DNA of 64,000 nucleotides from Phycisphaerae bacterium (GTDB lineage Bacteria; Planctomycetota; Phycisphaerae; Tepidisphaerales; Tepidisphaeraceae). Positions 8,291 to 16,375 of this stretch are shown here, piece after piece. The stretch is from positions 1 through 64,000 of the forward strand of contig JAICIO010000008.1 in NCBI GenBank assembly GCA_025924315.1, read 5' to 3'. A program made the position numbers and the translations under genes. The notes below the pieces were generated by a model. The model saw nothing but the letters and a program-made list of their open reading frames with translations. It was not told the DNA's origin and ran no database searches. Positions within the stretch are counted from its first letter, which is position 1. The number at the start of each line of letters is the position of its first letter.

Positions 8291-9514
8291 TTAGTGGGCG
8301 ACGACGCGGCTGATGGTGAAGATCGGGAGCATGAGGGCGAGCGCGACGCCGCCGATGATCGCGCCCATCACGACGATCATGGCGGGCTCGATGTAACGGG
8401 TGAGCTCGGCGATTTTTTCCTTCAGCTCCTGCTCGGCGTAGCCCGAGACCTGTTCCATCACGAAGCCGAGCTTGCCGCTCTTTTCGCCGGAGTGAAGCAT
8501 CTGCGCCACCGAACGCGGAACGAGATTGCTGCTGAACAGCGGCTCGGAAAGCTGCTTACCGGTTTGAATCTTTTGCGACACATCGTGCCAGAGATCGCGG
8601 TAGTAGCTGTTGTCGGAGAGGTCCTTGGCGGTCTCGACGCAGTCGACGAGGTTCACGCCGGCGCTGGCCATCGTGCCGATCATGCGCATGCCGCGGGAGA
8701 GATGCAGCTTGCGGAACATCGCGCCCATCAGCGGAATGCGCAGTTGCACGAAATGCCAGAGCCGCGCCCCGCCTTCGCTGCGGAAGTAAATCGTGCCGAG
8801 GACCGAGCCGGTCGCGACAACGGTGAGCACCATCATCCAGTTGTGAACGAGCGCATCGCTGATCGCCATGAGGATGCGGGTGGGCACTGGAAGCGCCGCG
8901 CCCTTCGAGGCATAAATCGCAGTAAACTTCGGCAGCACGAACGCGAGGAGGAACACCGTTGTCGAAATCGCAAACGCGAGCATGATGCCCGGGTAGGTGA
9001 GCGCGCCCTTCACGCGGCGGAGCGTTTCCTGTTCGTCGCGCAGATACGACGTCGCCCGGTTGAGCAGCTTCGACAGCATGCCGCTCTTTTCGGCGGCCTT
9101 GATCAGCGCCGTGTACAAACGTGGAAAGCTCCGCGGATGGCGCGCCAGCGCCTTGCTGAAGTCCGTTCCGCCCTGCACCTGCATGCTGAGGTCTTCGACC
9201 AGCTGTTTCACCTTCGGCTTGGTGCACTGGGCGGCGATGCAGTCGAGCGCTTCGACGATCGTCACGCCAGTCTCGACCATGATCGAGAGCTGCGTCGAAA
9301 ACTGAATGACGTCGTTGCGAGAGATCTTGATCCCGCTGAAGGTTTGCGTCTCTTCGCCGGCCTCATCCGAAGCGGGGTGAACGCTGATGGGATACTTTCC
9401 CTCATTGCGCAGCATGAGCGACACTTCGCTGATCGTGTTGGCCGAGAGCGTGCCACTGATCGAAGCGCCAGAGCTGTCGCGGGCTGTGTAGGAAAAGCTT
9501 GCCATGTCGTTCAC
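8291..9514 (-). CDS. pilC: Type IV pilus / type II secretion inner-membrane platform protein (PilC/GspF)
   Basis: This is the polytopic platform protein on which the assembly ATPase acts, 407 residues. After an N-terminal soluble part it has two tandem T2SSF domains, each with FSTQLSIMVETGVTIVEALD-like and MRMIGTMASAGVNLVDCVET-like starts. Three hydrophobic stretches are visible, the last at AMIVVMGAIIGGVALALMLP. It is the final gene of the long pilus operon, and its start follows the pilB stop directly. Family assignment is secure. Whether the apparatus is a pilus or a secretion pseudopilus is discussed under the secretin. Confidence 0.92.
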   Translation of the reverse strand: MNDMASFSYTARDSSGASISGTLSANTISEVSLMLRNEGKYPISVHPASDEAGEETQTFSGIKISRNDVIQFSTQLSIMVETGVTIVEALDCIAAQCTKPKVKQLVEDLSMQVQGGTDFSKALARHPRSFPRLYTALIKAAEKSGMLSKLLNRATSYLRDEQETLRRVKGALTYPGIMLAFAISTTVFLLAFVLPKFTAIYASKGAALPVPTRILMAISDALVHNWMMVLTVVATGSVLGTIYFRSEGGARLWHFVQLRIPLMGAMFRKLHLSRGMRMIGTMASAGVNLVDCVETAKDLSDNSYYRDLWHDVSQKIQTGKQLSEPLFSSNLVPRSVAQMLHSGEKSGKLGFVMEQVSGYAEQELKEKIAELTRYIEPAMIVVMGAIIGGVALALMLPIFTISRVVAH

Positions 9515-11215
9515 TTACGCGGTAACGCGATAAACTTCTTCGAGTGTTGTGATGCCGGCTTTTACTTTGTCGAGGCCATCGGCGCGAAGGCTTCGCATGC
9601 CCTGCTCGCGCGCGGCCGATCGAACCTCGTTCAAGTTTGCGCCGTTGCTGATCTTGTCCACCAGCGCGTCGTCCGGGACGAACAGTTCATAGATGCCGAT
9701 TCGCCCGGTGTAGCCGAGATTTCGACAGCGGTCGCAGCCCTTCGGGCGGAACAGTTTCTCGACGTCGCCGGCCAGGCGCTCAATCTGCCGCTTCTCATTC
9801 ATCGAGGGCTCATACTCTTCCTTGCAGCGCTGGCAGAGTTTGCGAACGAGCCGCTGCGCGAGCACGCCGGTCACCGTTGCACCGACAAGATACGGCTCGA
9901 TGCCGAGGTTAAAAAGTCGCGTGATCGCGCCCGGCGCGTCGTTCGTGTGCAGCGTGCTGAGCACGAGGTGGCCCGTGAGCGCCGCCTGCGTCGCGAGCTT
10001 GGCGGTTTCGCCATCGCGAACCTCGCCGACCATGACGATGTCCGGGTCCTGCCGCAAAAGCGAACGAAGCGCGCTGGCGAACGTGAAGCCCGCTTTTTCG
10101 TTCACCTGGAACTGGTTCACGCCCTGCAGGTTGTACTCGACCGGATCTTCGATCGTGCAGATGTTGACGTCGTCGGCGTTGAGCTCCTGAAGAACGGCGT
10201 AAAGCGTCGTGCTCTTACCGGAACCGGTCGGCCCGGTGACGAGCACGATGCCGTTCGGCATCGCGATGAGCTTTCGCCACTGCTTGAGCGTTTCGTAGTT
10301 GAACCCGAGGCGCTCGAGATTCACCGACGCCTTGTCGTTGTCGATGATTCGAATCACGACCTTTTCGCCGTGCTTGCCGGGCATCGTGCTGACGCGCAGG
10401 TCGATCGGCCGCTTGTCCATCATCACGTGGATGCCGCCGTCCTGGGGAAGTCGGCGCTCGGAGATGTCCAACCCGGCCATGATCTTGATACGCGACGCGA
10501 CCGCCGCCTGCATGAGGTTCGGCGGACGAAGTTTTTCTGTGAGGCGTCCATCGATGCGGTAGCGAATGCGCATCGAGCTTTCGCTGGGCTCGATGTGAAT
10601 ATCGCTGGCGCCGTCTTTCACGGCGTTGTAGATGCAGTAGTTAACGAGCTTGATGACCGGGGAATCGCCGGCGGCCTGCTCGAGGTTGGTGATGTCCTCG
10701 ACCTTGGTCTCGATGAGAGCGAACTCTTCGGGCTTCACCTCTTCGATGATGTCATCGATGACGAACACCTTGTCGTTCGGCAGATAGGTCTGCAGCGTGG
10801 CGCGAATATCCCGCGAGGTGGCCGCGACGAGCTGAACCTTGAAGCTGCTGACGCGCTCGATCTCTTCGAGCAAAAAGACGTTCGCCGGCTCTGAAACCGC
10901 GACGGTGAGCGTCTTCTCGACGAGAAACAGCGGAAGAATCTGGTGCTTTTCGAGGAATTCCTTCGGCAGAATCGCGATGGTTTTCGGATCGGCGATGCGC
11001 GGGCTGACGCGCGCGTACGGCACGCCGTACGCCTCTGCCAGCGACTCCGTGATCTGGTCTTCAGTGCAGAAGCGCATCTCGACGAGCACTTCGCCGAGCA
11101 GCTTCTGGTGGTTGGATCGCTTCTGTTCCTCGAGCGCGCGCTCCAACTGCTCGGGCTTGACGACACCCTTGTCGATGAGGAGCTGGCCCAGAGGTTTTCG
11201 CTTCGAAGCAACCAT
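9515..11215 (-). CDS. pilB: Type IV pilus / type II secretion assembly ATPase (PilB/GspE)
   Basis: This is the hexameric cytoplasmic motor for pilin polymerisation, 566 residues. An N-terminal MshEN/GspE-N region (about residues 5-145) precedes the ATPase domain. Walker A is GPTGSGKST (328-336), Walker B is IVMVGEVRD (about 393-401), and the His box reads STLHTND. Four cysteines in the pattern CQRC (461-464) and CDRC (494-497) form the zinc-binding site typical of assembly ATPases. MshEN domains bind c-di-GMP in characterised homologues, which fits the HD-GYP gene two positions upstream. No retraction ATPase PilT is present in the window. Confidence 0.93.
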   Translation of the reverse strand: MVASKRKPLGQLLIDKGVVKPEQLERALEEQKRSNHQKLLGEVLVEMRFCTEDQITESLAEAYGVPYARVSPRIADPKTIAILPKEFLEKHQILPLFLVEKTLTVAVSEPANVFLLEEIERVSSFKVQLVAATSRDIRATLQTYLPNDKVFVIDDIIEEVKPEEFALIETKVEDITNLEQAAGDSPVIKLVNYCIYNAVKDGASDIHIEPSESSMRIRYRIDGRLTEKLRPPNLMQAAVASRIKIMAGLDISERRLPQDGGIHVMMDKRPIDLRVSTMPGKHGEKVVIRIIDNDKASVNLERLGFNYETLKQWRKLIAMPNGIVLVTGPTGSGKSTTLYAVLQELNADDVNICTIEDPVEYNLQGVNQFQVNEKAGFTFASALRSLLRQDPDIVMVGEVRDGETAKLATQAALTGHLVLSTLHTNDAPGAITRLFNLGIEPYLVGATVTGVLAQRLVRKLCQRCKEEYEPSMNEKRQIERLAGDVEKLFRPKGCDRCRNLGYTGRIGIYELFVPDDALVDKISNGANLNEVRSAAREQGMRSLRADGLDKVKAGITTLEEVYRVTA

Positions 11216-11227
11216 TTACGTTTTCGA

Positions 11228-11566
11228 TTACCGCATCGTCTTGAGTGCGCCGGTCAGATCGCCGTGACACTCGAACCGCGGTTCGAGGCGGGTGATCTCT
11301 AGGATCTTGCGGCAGTTTTCGTCGAGCTTGACGAGCTTCATCTGGCCGAAGAGTTCTTCGGCGCGCTGCTTTAGCCACAGGAGCGCTTCGAGCCCTTCGC
11401 TGTCGATGAAGCCGCTCTTTTCAAAGTCGACAACGAAATCGACGATCTGCTTTTTCTCGATCAGATCGTCGACGTGCTTTTTCATGGCGTCAACCTCGGC
11501 GCCGGTAAAGTCGCCGTTGATCGACATGACGCTGACCTGGTTGTATTCGTCGTATTTGATCGGCAT
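11228..11566 (-). CDS. STAS-domain anti-sigma factor antagonist-like protein
   Basis: This is a 112-residue single-domain protein of the SpoIIAA/RsbV type. The conserved acceptor-serine loop reads FIDSEGLEAL, with Ser56 as the likely phosphorylation site. It lies between the HD-GYP gene and pilB with 12-bp spacings, so it is cotranscribed with the pilus genes. In known systems such proteins are switched by a serine kinase and phosphatase, but no partner kinase of that type is visible here. Role in controlling pilus or sigma activity is inference. Confidence 0.85.
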   Translation of the reverse strand: MPIKYDEYNQVSVMSINGDFTGAEVDAMKKHVDDLIEKKQIVDFVVDFEKSGFIDSEGLEALLWLKQRAEELFGQMKLVKLDENCRKILEITRLEPRFECHGDLTGALKTMR

Positions 11567-11578
11567 GGCGCGCCTCCC

Positions 11579-13258
11579 TTACGACCCACGCACGGTCTGC
11601 TGCATCTCGATCAGCTTCTTTGATTGAATCTGGTGATCGCGGATCAGTTCCTCGAACTGCGTCTGCGGAATCTTCAGGAAGAACTCCGCCAGGCCCGGAT
11701 CGAACTGCGTGCCGGCGCACTTGCGGATCTCCGCGAGCGCCACTTCGAGCGGCAGCGCTTTCCGATAGGTGCGGCTGGAGGTCATCGCATCGAAGCAGTC
11801 CGCGAGACAGATGATGCGGCCCATCAGCGGGATCTTCTCGCCCGCGAGATTGTGCGGATATCCGCGGCCGTCGTAGCGCTCGTGGTGATGCAGCACGCCG
11901 GGGATGATGTCCTCGACCTGCTTGATGTCCTTGAGGATGCGTGCGCCGATTTCCGGATGCTTCTTGATCTGCGCGAACTCTTCATCCGTGAGCTTGCCGC
12001 ACTTCTGCAGCACGGCTTCGGGCACGCCAATCTTGCCGACGTCGTGCAGGAGGCCGGCCATGTACACCCGCTCAACTTCGTATTCGCTGAGCTTCGCCTC
12101 GATCGCGAGGTGCCGTGAGAGCAGCGCAACGCGTTCGGAGTGACCGCAGGTGTAAGCATCCTTGGCGTCGACCGCGCTCGTGAGTGAGTGCAGCAAGCCC
12201 ATCATCAGGCTGTGCACGTCGTCGAACAGCATCGCGTTCTCGAGATAAATTGCGGACTCGTTGCCGATCGAGTTGAGGAGCTTGCTGTCGACCGAGTCGA
12301 ACTCGCCGACGTTTTTATCGAGGCCGAACATGCAGCCCAGGACCTCGTCCTGCCGCTGCAATGGAACGGCCAGAAGCTGCTGCGCGTACTCGCCCATCCA
12401 GCTGAAGGTCTTGTCCTTTGCAAGGTCGTTCACGAGCAGCGGCGTTTTGCGCTGCTTGAGCACAGCGACGAGCTCCTCAGACAACCGCCGCACTTTGCCC
12501 GGCGGAAGAGAGAGCGATCCGTACAGCACCGGTTCGGTGTTGCGGAAATTATCGCCATGCAGCGCGAAGCCCATGCCCTTGACGCTCATCACTTCCATCA
12601 CATCCAGGCACGCCTGCTTGAAGAATTCGCTCGCGCGGCGGTTGACTCGCATCCCGCTGCTGAGCTGATAGATCAGGCTCAATTCTTCGTACGTATTGGC
12701 GAGCTGGCCCGAGAGTGATTCGAGTTCCTTCTCGAGCGAGGCGAGCTTCACCTGGTCGCGCAGCATGTTCTGCAGCATGCGCGCCTCGGTCTGAATATGT
12801 TCGTCGTTGTAGGTGGCGACGGTATCGGCCTGCTGCGCGAGCCAGGTTCCGTCGAGGCCAAGCTGGCTGCAGACGCGCACCACTTCTTCGCCGAGGCGAA
12901 ATTCACTGCTCTTTGCCGCGAGGACGAGCGAGCCGACGACCTGGCGCTTCTCGACATACGGAAACGCCGCAAGCAAAACGCCCGGCAGCATCTTGAGAAC
13001 CGTCACACCGGACGTCGCATTAAAGTGCGCGATCGCGCTGCGCAAGTCATCGCTCTCGCGATACTGCATGAGCGGCAGAACGTAGCGGTTGAAGAACAAT
13101 CCCGCGGTGGAGTCGTGATAGACGACGCCCGCCTGCGGATTCAGCATCGCCAGGAAAACGCCGCTCCCGCGGAAGCGCGAGGCGAGATTCTCCAGCGCCG
13201 CAACCGGAATCGCGGGCGCCTTGGTCGAAACGGTGGATGTGACAGCAGGTACAGACAT
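11579..13258 (-). CDS. HD-GYP domain protein with N-terminal GAF-like sensor region
   Basis: This is a predicted cyclic-di-GMP phosphodiesterase, 559 residues and soluble. An N-terminal region of about 170 residues is followed by a coiled coil (about residues 160-205, MLRDQVKLASLEKELESLSG). A GAF-like domain comes next (about 210-345). The C-terminal HD-GYP domain (about 360-525) has the HD pair in LLHDVGKIGVPE and the diagnostic HHERYDGRGYP. All key metal-binding residues seem present. Its place in the pilus operon, between a response regulator and pilB with its c-di-GMP-binding type of N-domain, suggests local control of piliation by c-di-GMP. Confidence 0.9.
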   Translation of the reverse strand: MSVPAVTSTVSTKAPAIPVAALENLASRFRGSGVFLAMLNPQAGVVYHDSTAGLFFNRYVLPLMQYRESDDLRSAIAHFNATSGVTVLKMLPGVLLAAFPYVEKRQVVGSLVLAAKSSEFRLGEEVVRVCSQLGLDGTWLAQQADTVATYNDEHIQTEARMLQNMLRDQVKLASLEKELESLSGQLANTYEELSLIYQLSSGMRVNRRASEFFKQACLDVMEVMSVKGMGFALHGDNFRNTEPVLYGSLSLPPGKVRRLSEELVAVLKQRKTPLLVNDLAKDKTFSWMGEYAQQLLAVPLQRQDEVLGCMFGLDKNVGEFDSVDSKLLNSIGNESAIYLENAMLFDDVHSLMMGLLHSLTSAVDAKDAYTCGHSERVALLSRHLAIEAKLSEYEVERVYMAGLLHDVGKIGVPEAVLQKCGKLTDEEFAQIKKHPEIGARILKDIKQVEDIIPGVLHHHERYDGRGYPHNLAGEKIPLMGRIICLADCFDAMTSSRTYRKALPLEVALAEIRKCAGTQFDPGLAEFFLKIPQTQFEELIRDHQIQSKKLIEMQQTVRGS

Positions 13259-13279
13259 TGTTTTATTGACCGCAGGGGA

Positions 13280-13663
13280 TTACGCAGCCTGCGGAAGCTC
13301 CAACACTTCATTGACAGTCGTCAATAACTGCCTCGGACTGAACGGCTTGCTCAACATTCGCAAGATCCCGCTCTGTTCGGTGTCACTCGGTTCGAGCTGA
13401 TAACCGCGGGCCGTCAGCATGATGGCCGGGATCGCGCTCGTCGCCGGGTCTTGTTTCAACTTCTGGCACAACTCGATGCCCGATAACTGCGGCATGTGAT
13501 AGTCGGTGATCAGCAGGTCGGGCTTCTCCGCAAGCGCCATCTCAAAGGCTTCCTGTCCGTCGCGAGCGGTGACCACGCGGAAACCGGCGTTGCGCAGCTT
13601 CAGCGACACGACATTGAGGATGTGCGATTCATCGTCAGCGACGAGGATCGTTTTGGTTTCCAT
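13280..13663 (-). CDS. Single-domain response regulator
   Basis: This is a CheY-like receiver of 127 residues without output domain. The acidic pair is in VADDE (residues 8-12), the phospho-acceptor Asp is about residue 54 in LLITDYHMP, the Thr switch is in MLTARG and the conserved Lys is in LSKPFS (about 106). It sits 12 bp after the histidine kinase gene and is its likely partner. Output would be by protein contact, perhaps with the HD-GYP protein encoded next. Confidence 0.92.
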   Translation of the reverse strand: METKTILVADDESHILNVVSLKLRNAGFRVVTARDGQEAFEMALAEKPDLLITDYHMPQLSGIELCQKLKQDPATSAIPAIMLTARGYQLEPSDTEQSGILRMLSKPFSPRQLLTTVNEVLELPQAA

Positions 13664-13675
13664 GGTGCCCGTCCT

Positions 13676-15118
13676 TTACTCGCACAAATCCAGCTCAAAG
13701 CCGAACGTGCTGCCTTTGCCCACATGGCTTTCGACGAAGATGCGCCCGTGATGCACTGTCTCGACGATGTGCTTCACCAGCGACAAACCGAGACCCGTTC
13801 CCTTCGCCATGCGGTTATTCGCCTCGGCCCTGTAAAACTTATCGAACACAAAAGGCAGGTCCTTGGGTGGAATCCCCACGCCTGTATCACTTATTCGTGT
13901 GATCACTTTTTTCTTGGCTTCATCGACCAGCGTTTCGACGGTGATCGTTCCGGCTTCGGGCGTGTACTTCACCGCGTTGCTCAGCAGGTTGAGCACGGCC
14001 TGATAAAGCATGTCCTTGTCGGCGAGCGTCTGATAAAAGACCGGCGTCAGTTTCTCGTTGAGCTCGATCTGCTTCTGGCGCGCTTGGGGCGCGATGACGT
14101 CGAGCGCTTCCTTCAAGATCACCATCAAGCTCTGCGGGCCCTTGTTGACCTTCACCAGGCCGGATTCGATGCGCGAGATGTTCAGAATGTTGTCAATGAG
14201 GCGGCTGAGTCGGTTCGCCTCGTTCTGGATCACTTCATAGAACTCGCGCTTGGTCTGTTCGTCTTCCGCCTCGCCGTCGATCAGCATTTCGACGTACGCT
14301 TTGATCGAAGCGAGCGGCGTGCGCAGCTCGTGGGAGACGTTCGAGACGAAGTCGTTCTTCATCTCGGCGACTTCCTTCTCCTTGGTCATGTCATGCAGGA
14401 CCGCGACGACGCCCGCGGGCTCGTCGGTCTGATTGGAGACGCACGAAAGCGTAATCTTGAAGGTCTTGGCAGCGCCGTTGCCGGCTTTTACCTGGTGCTC
14501 GACGATTCGTCGGCCGTTGGTGCTCTTGCTCTGGCGCATTTCGCGGATGAGCCCGATCATCTTCTCATCTTTGAGCACCTGCGCGATCGGCAGGCGGCCG
14601 GCACGCTGGAGGTCGAATTCAAACGTTCGCGCCGCGGATTCGTTTGCGAGCACGAGATCATCGAACGGATCGGTCACGAGCACCGCGTCCGAAATGCTGT
14701 AGATGATCGCCTCGGCATGCTGACGCTCGGCGGTCGCGACTTTGAGCTGGATTTCCAGCTCCTTGGTCTTCATCGCCGCATCGCTCACCGTTTTCTCAGC
14801 GAAATCGATGAGATCGTTCATCGCGGCCGCGAGCGGGACGAATTCGCCGTCGCCGGCTTCGAGATATTTGAACCGGCCGTCCAGCGCGATCTGCCGAAGC
14901 CGATCGAGCAGCTGCCGATTGTTTCGCCGAACCACTGTGACCGTGAGCAATCCACTGATTGCTCCGAGCAGACACAGTGCCCCACCCGTAAACGTAAGGG
15001 TGTGAGGATCGGCCCAGCGTGACATCCATCCGGTGGCGCCCGGCAGGAAGCAGACAGCGCCTCCTGCGATCAGCGCAACCATCAAGATGAGCAGAGATTT
15101 GATCCGTCGCAAGCCCAA
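13676..15118 (-). CDS. Membrane sensor histidine kinase with PAS domain
   Basis: This protein has 480 residues. Two N-terminal membrane helices lie at about 8-28 and 42-62 with only a short external loop, so it probably senses intramembrane or cytoplasmic cues. A HAMP-like linker and a PAS domain (about 135-245) follow. The kinase core has the H-box SHELRTPLASIKAYVEML with His263, the N-box NLLSNAVKYTP, G1 ISDTGVGIP, the F box and G2 GTGLGLSLVK. It is a typical PhoR/WalK-like architecture. Cotranscription with pilus genes makes it a candidate piliation regulator. Confidence 0.92.
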   Translation of the reverse strand: MGLRRIKSLLILMVALIAGGAVCFLPGATGWMSRWADPHTLTFTGGALCLLGAISGLLTVTVVRRNNRQLLDRLRQIALDGRFKYLEAGDGEFVPLAAAMNDLIDFAEKTVSDAAMKTKELEIQLKVATAERQHAEAIIYSISDAVLVTDPFDDLVLANESAARTFEFDLQRAGRLPIAQVLKDEKMIGLIREMRQSKSTNGRRIVEHQVKAGNGAAKTFKITLSCVSNQTDEPAGVVAVLHDMTKEKEVAEMKNDFVSNVSHELRTPLASIKAYVEMLIDGEAEDEQTKREFYEVIQNEANRLSRLIDNILNISRIESGLVKVNKGPQSLMVILKEALDVIAPQARQKQIELNEKLTPVFYQTLADKDMLYQAVLNLLSNAVKYTPEAGTITVETLVDEAKKKVITRISDTGVGIPPKDLPFVFDKFYRAEANNRMAKGTGLGLSLVKHIVETVHHGRIFVESHVGKGSTFGFELDLCE

Positions 15119-15160
15119 CGCGCACTCTCCATCCCGGAAGACTCATCACACTGGAACAAA

Positions 15161-16336
15161 TTATTCCTGCATCGAGGCCATCAACCGCTTCGCCAGCTCA
15201 TCCCCAGGCTTGAGCTTCAGTGCCTTGGCGTAGCACTCGACGGCCTGGTCGCTGTGGCCCTGCTTTTCCAACGTCAATCCAACCATGCAGAGGCCGACCG
15301 GATCATTCGGATCCAACGCGGTCGCCTTGCGGAAGCAGAGCAGCGCTTCGTTCAGCTTGCCCTGATTCATCCGCATGTAACCCATCAACAGCTGGCTTTC
15401 AGACGACGTCGCATCGAGCGAGATCGCACGGTGAAGCGAGAGCTCCGCCCGTCGGATATCGCCCAACTGCAACGCGGACTTGGCGACGCCCAGCCACACG
15501 CTTGCCGACGCCGGCGCGATCTGCGCCGCAGACTCATACGTGTCGCGTGCATCGCGAACGTGTCCGATCTGAAGCTGGCATTCACCCAGCGCACTGAGCA
15601 GGTCGGCGCGCTTGGCATACTTGGAATCGTTTGTGAGGCGGGTGAGCGTGTCACACGCGTCGCTGTACTGCTTGTTGGCGTACTGCGCCAGCGCTAAGTG
15701 CTCGCGAATTGAGAGATCATCGGTCGCGAGAACGCTCGCCTGGCGGAACATCGCGACCGCTTCATCAGGACGGTGCATCTGCATGAGCAGCTGCCCCACC
15801 GCATCGCGGATCACTGGGCTGTGCTCGAAATAGACGACCTTTTCCTGAAGCAGTGCCAGCGCATCCTTCTGGCGATCCATCGCGACGAGCATTTCTGCGC
15901 GAGCCATGATGTAGGCCAACTCCGCGGGAGCTTTGTCGCTGGCGTGCGTGTAGCAATCGAAGGCCGTATCCGGCTTCTGCCAGCGTTGATAGACAACGCC
16001 GAGCAGATAGTCCGCTTCCGCATCCTTCGGGTTAAGCTGCTGAGCTTGCTTGAGGTCGATCTCGGCCGACTCCAACTGACCCTGCTCGATCGCAAGCTTG
16101 GCGGCGAGGAGGTGAAGCCCCTCGTTCGCTGGATCCATCTTCAGACCTTCGTCCACGGTCTGCCGGGCTTTATCAAAGTTCCCGGTTCCATACTGATCCT
16201 TCGCGAGGCTGTAGAGAACGGCGGCGCGAGCGTCGTTCCACTGCTTTTGCGCCGCCTCCTTCTGCGTCTTCTGATGGTTGGCACAACCGACCATGGTCGC
16301 GGCCAACACGAGCGAGATATACAACTTCGAACGCAT
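15161..16336 (-). CDS. TPR-repeat lipoprotein (PilF/PilW-like position)
   Basis: This is a 391-residue protein with a lipoprotein signal peptide ending in MVGCANHQ, where the Cys would be lipidated. The rest is a run of about nine tetratricopeptide repeats, for example AVLYSLAKDQYGTGNFDKAR and later AVECYAKALKLKPGDELAKR. The gene lies directly after the secretin gene in the operon, the place where pilotin-like TPR lipoproteins that help secretin assembly are often encoded. Pilotin function is therefore plausible but inferred only from architecture and position. Confidence 0.85.
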   Translation of the reverse strand: MRSKLYISLVLAATMVGCANHQKTQKEAAQKQWNDARAAVLYSLAKDQYGTGNFDKARQTVDEGLKMDPANEGLHLLAAKLAIEQGQLESAEIDLKQAQQLNPKDAEADYLLGVVYQRWQKPDTAFDCYTHASDKAPAELAYIMARAEMLVAMDRQKDALALLQEKVVYFEHSPVIRDAVGQLLMQMHRPDEAVAMFRQASVLATDDLSIREHLALAQYANKQYSDACDTLTRLTNDSKYAKRADLLSALGECQLQIGHVRDARDTYESAAQIAPASASVWLGVAKSALQLGDIRRAELSLHRAISLDATSSESQLLMGYMRMNQGKLNEALLCFRKATALDPNDPVGLCMVGLTLEKQGHSDQAVECYAKALKLKPGDELAKRLMASMQE

Positions 16337-16375
16337 GAGAACTCCTATGCAGCTGTGTGCGCGTGCGCACCGGAC

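Noticed and set aside
8294-10894. Very long plus-strand open frame antisense to pilB and pilC
   Set aside because: Composition is Arg/Asp/His-rich, as expected from the reverse frame of GC-rich genes. The opposite strand has complete, motif-bearing pilB and pilC.
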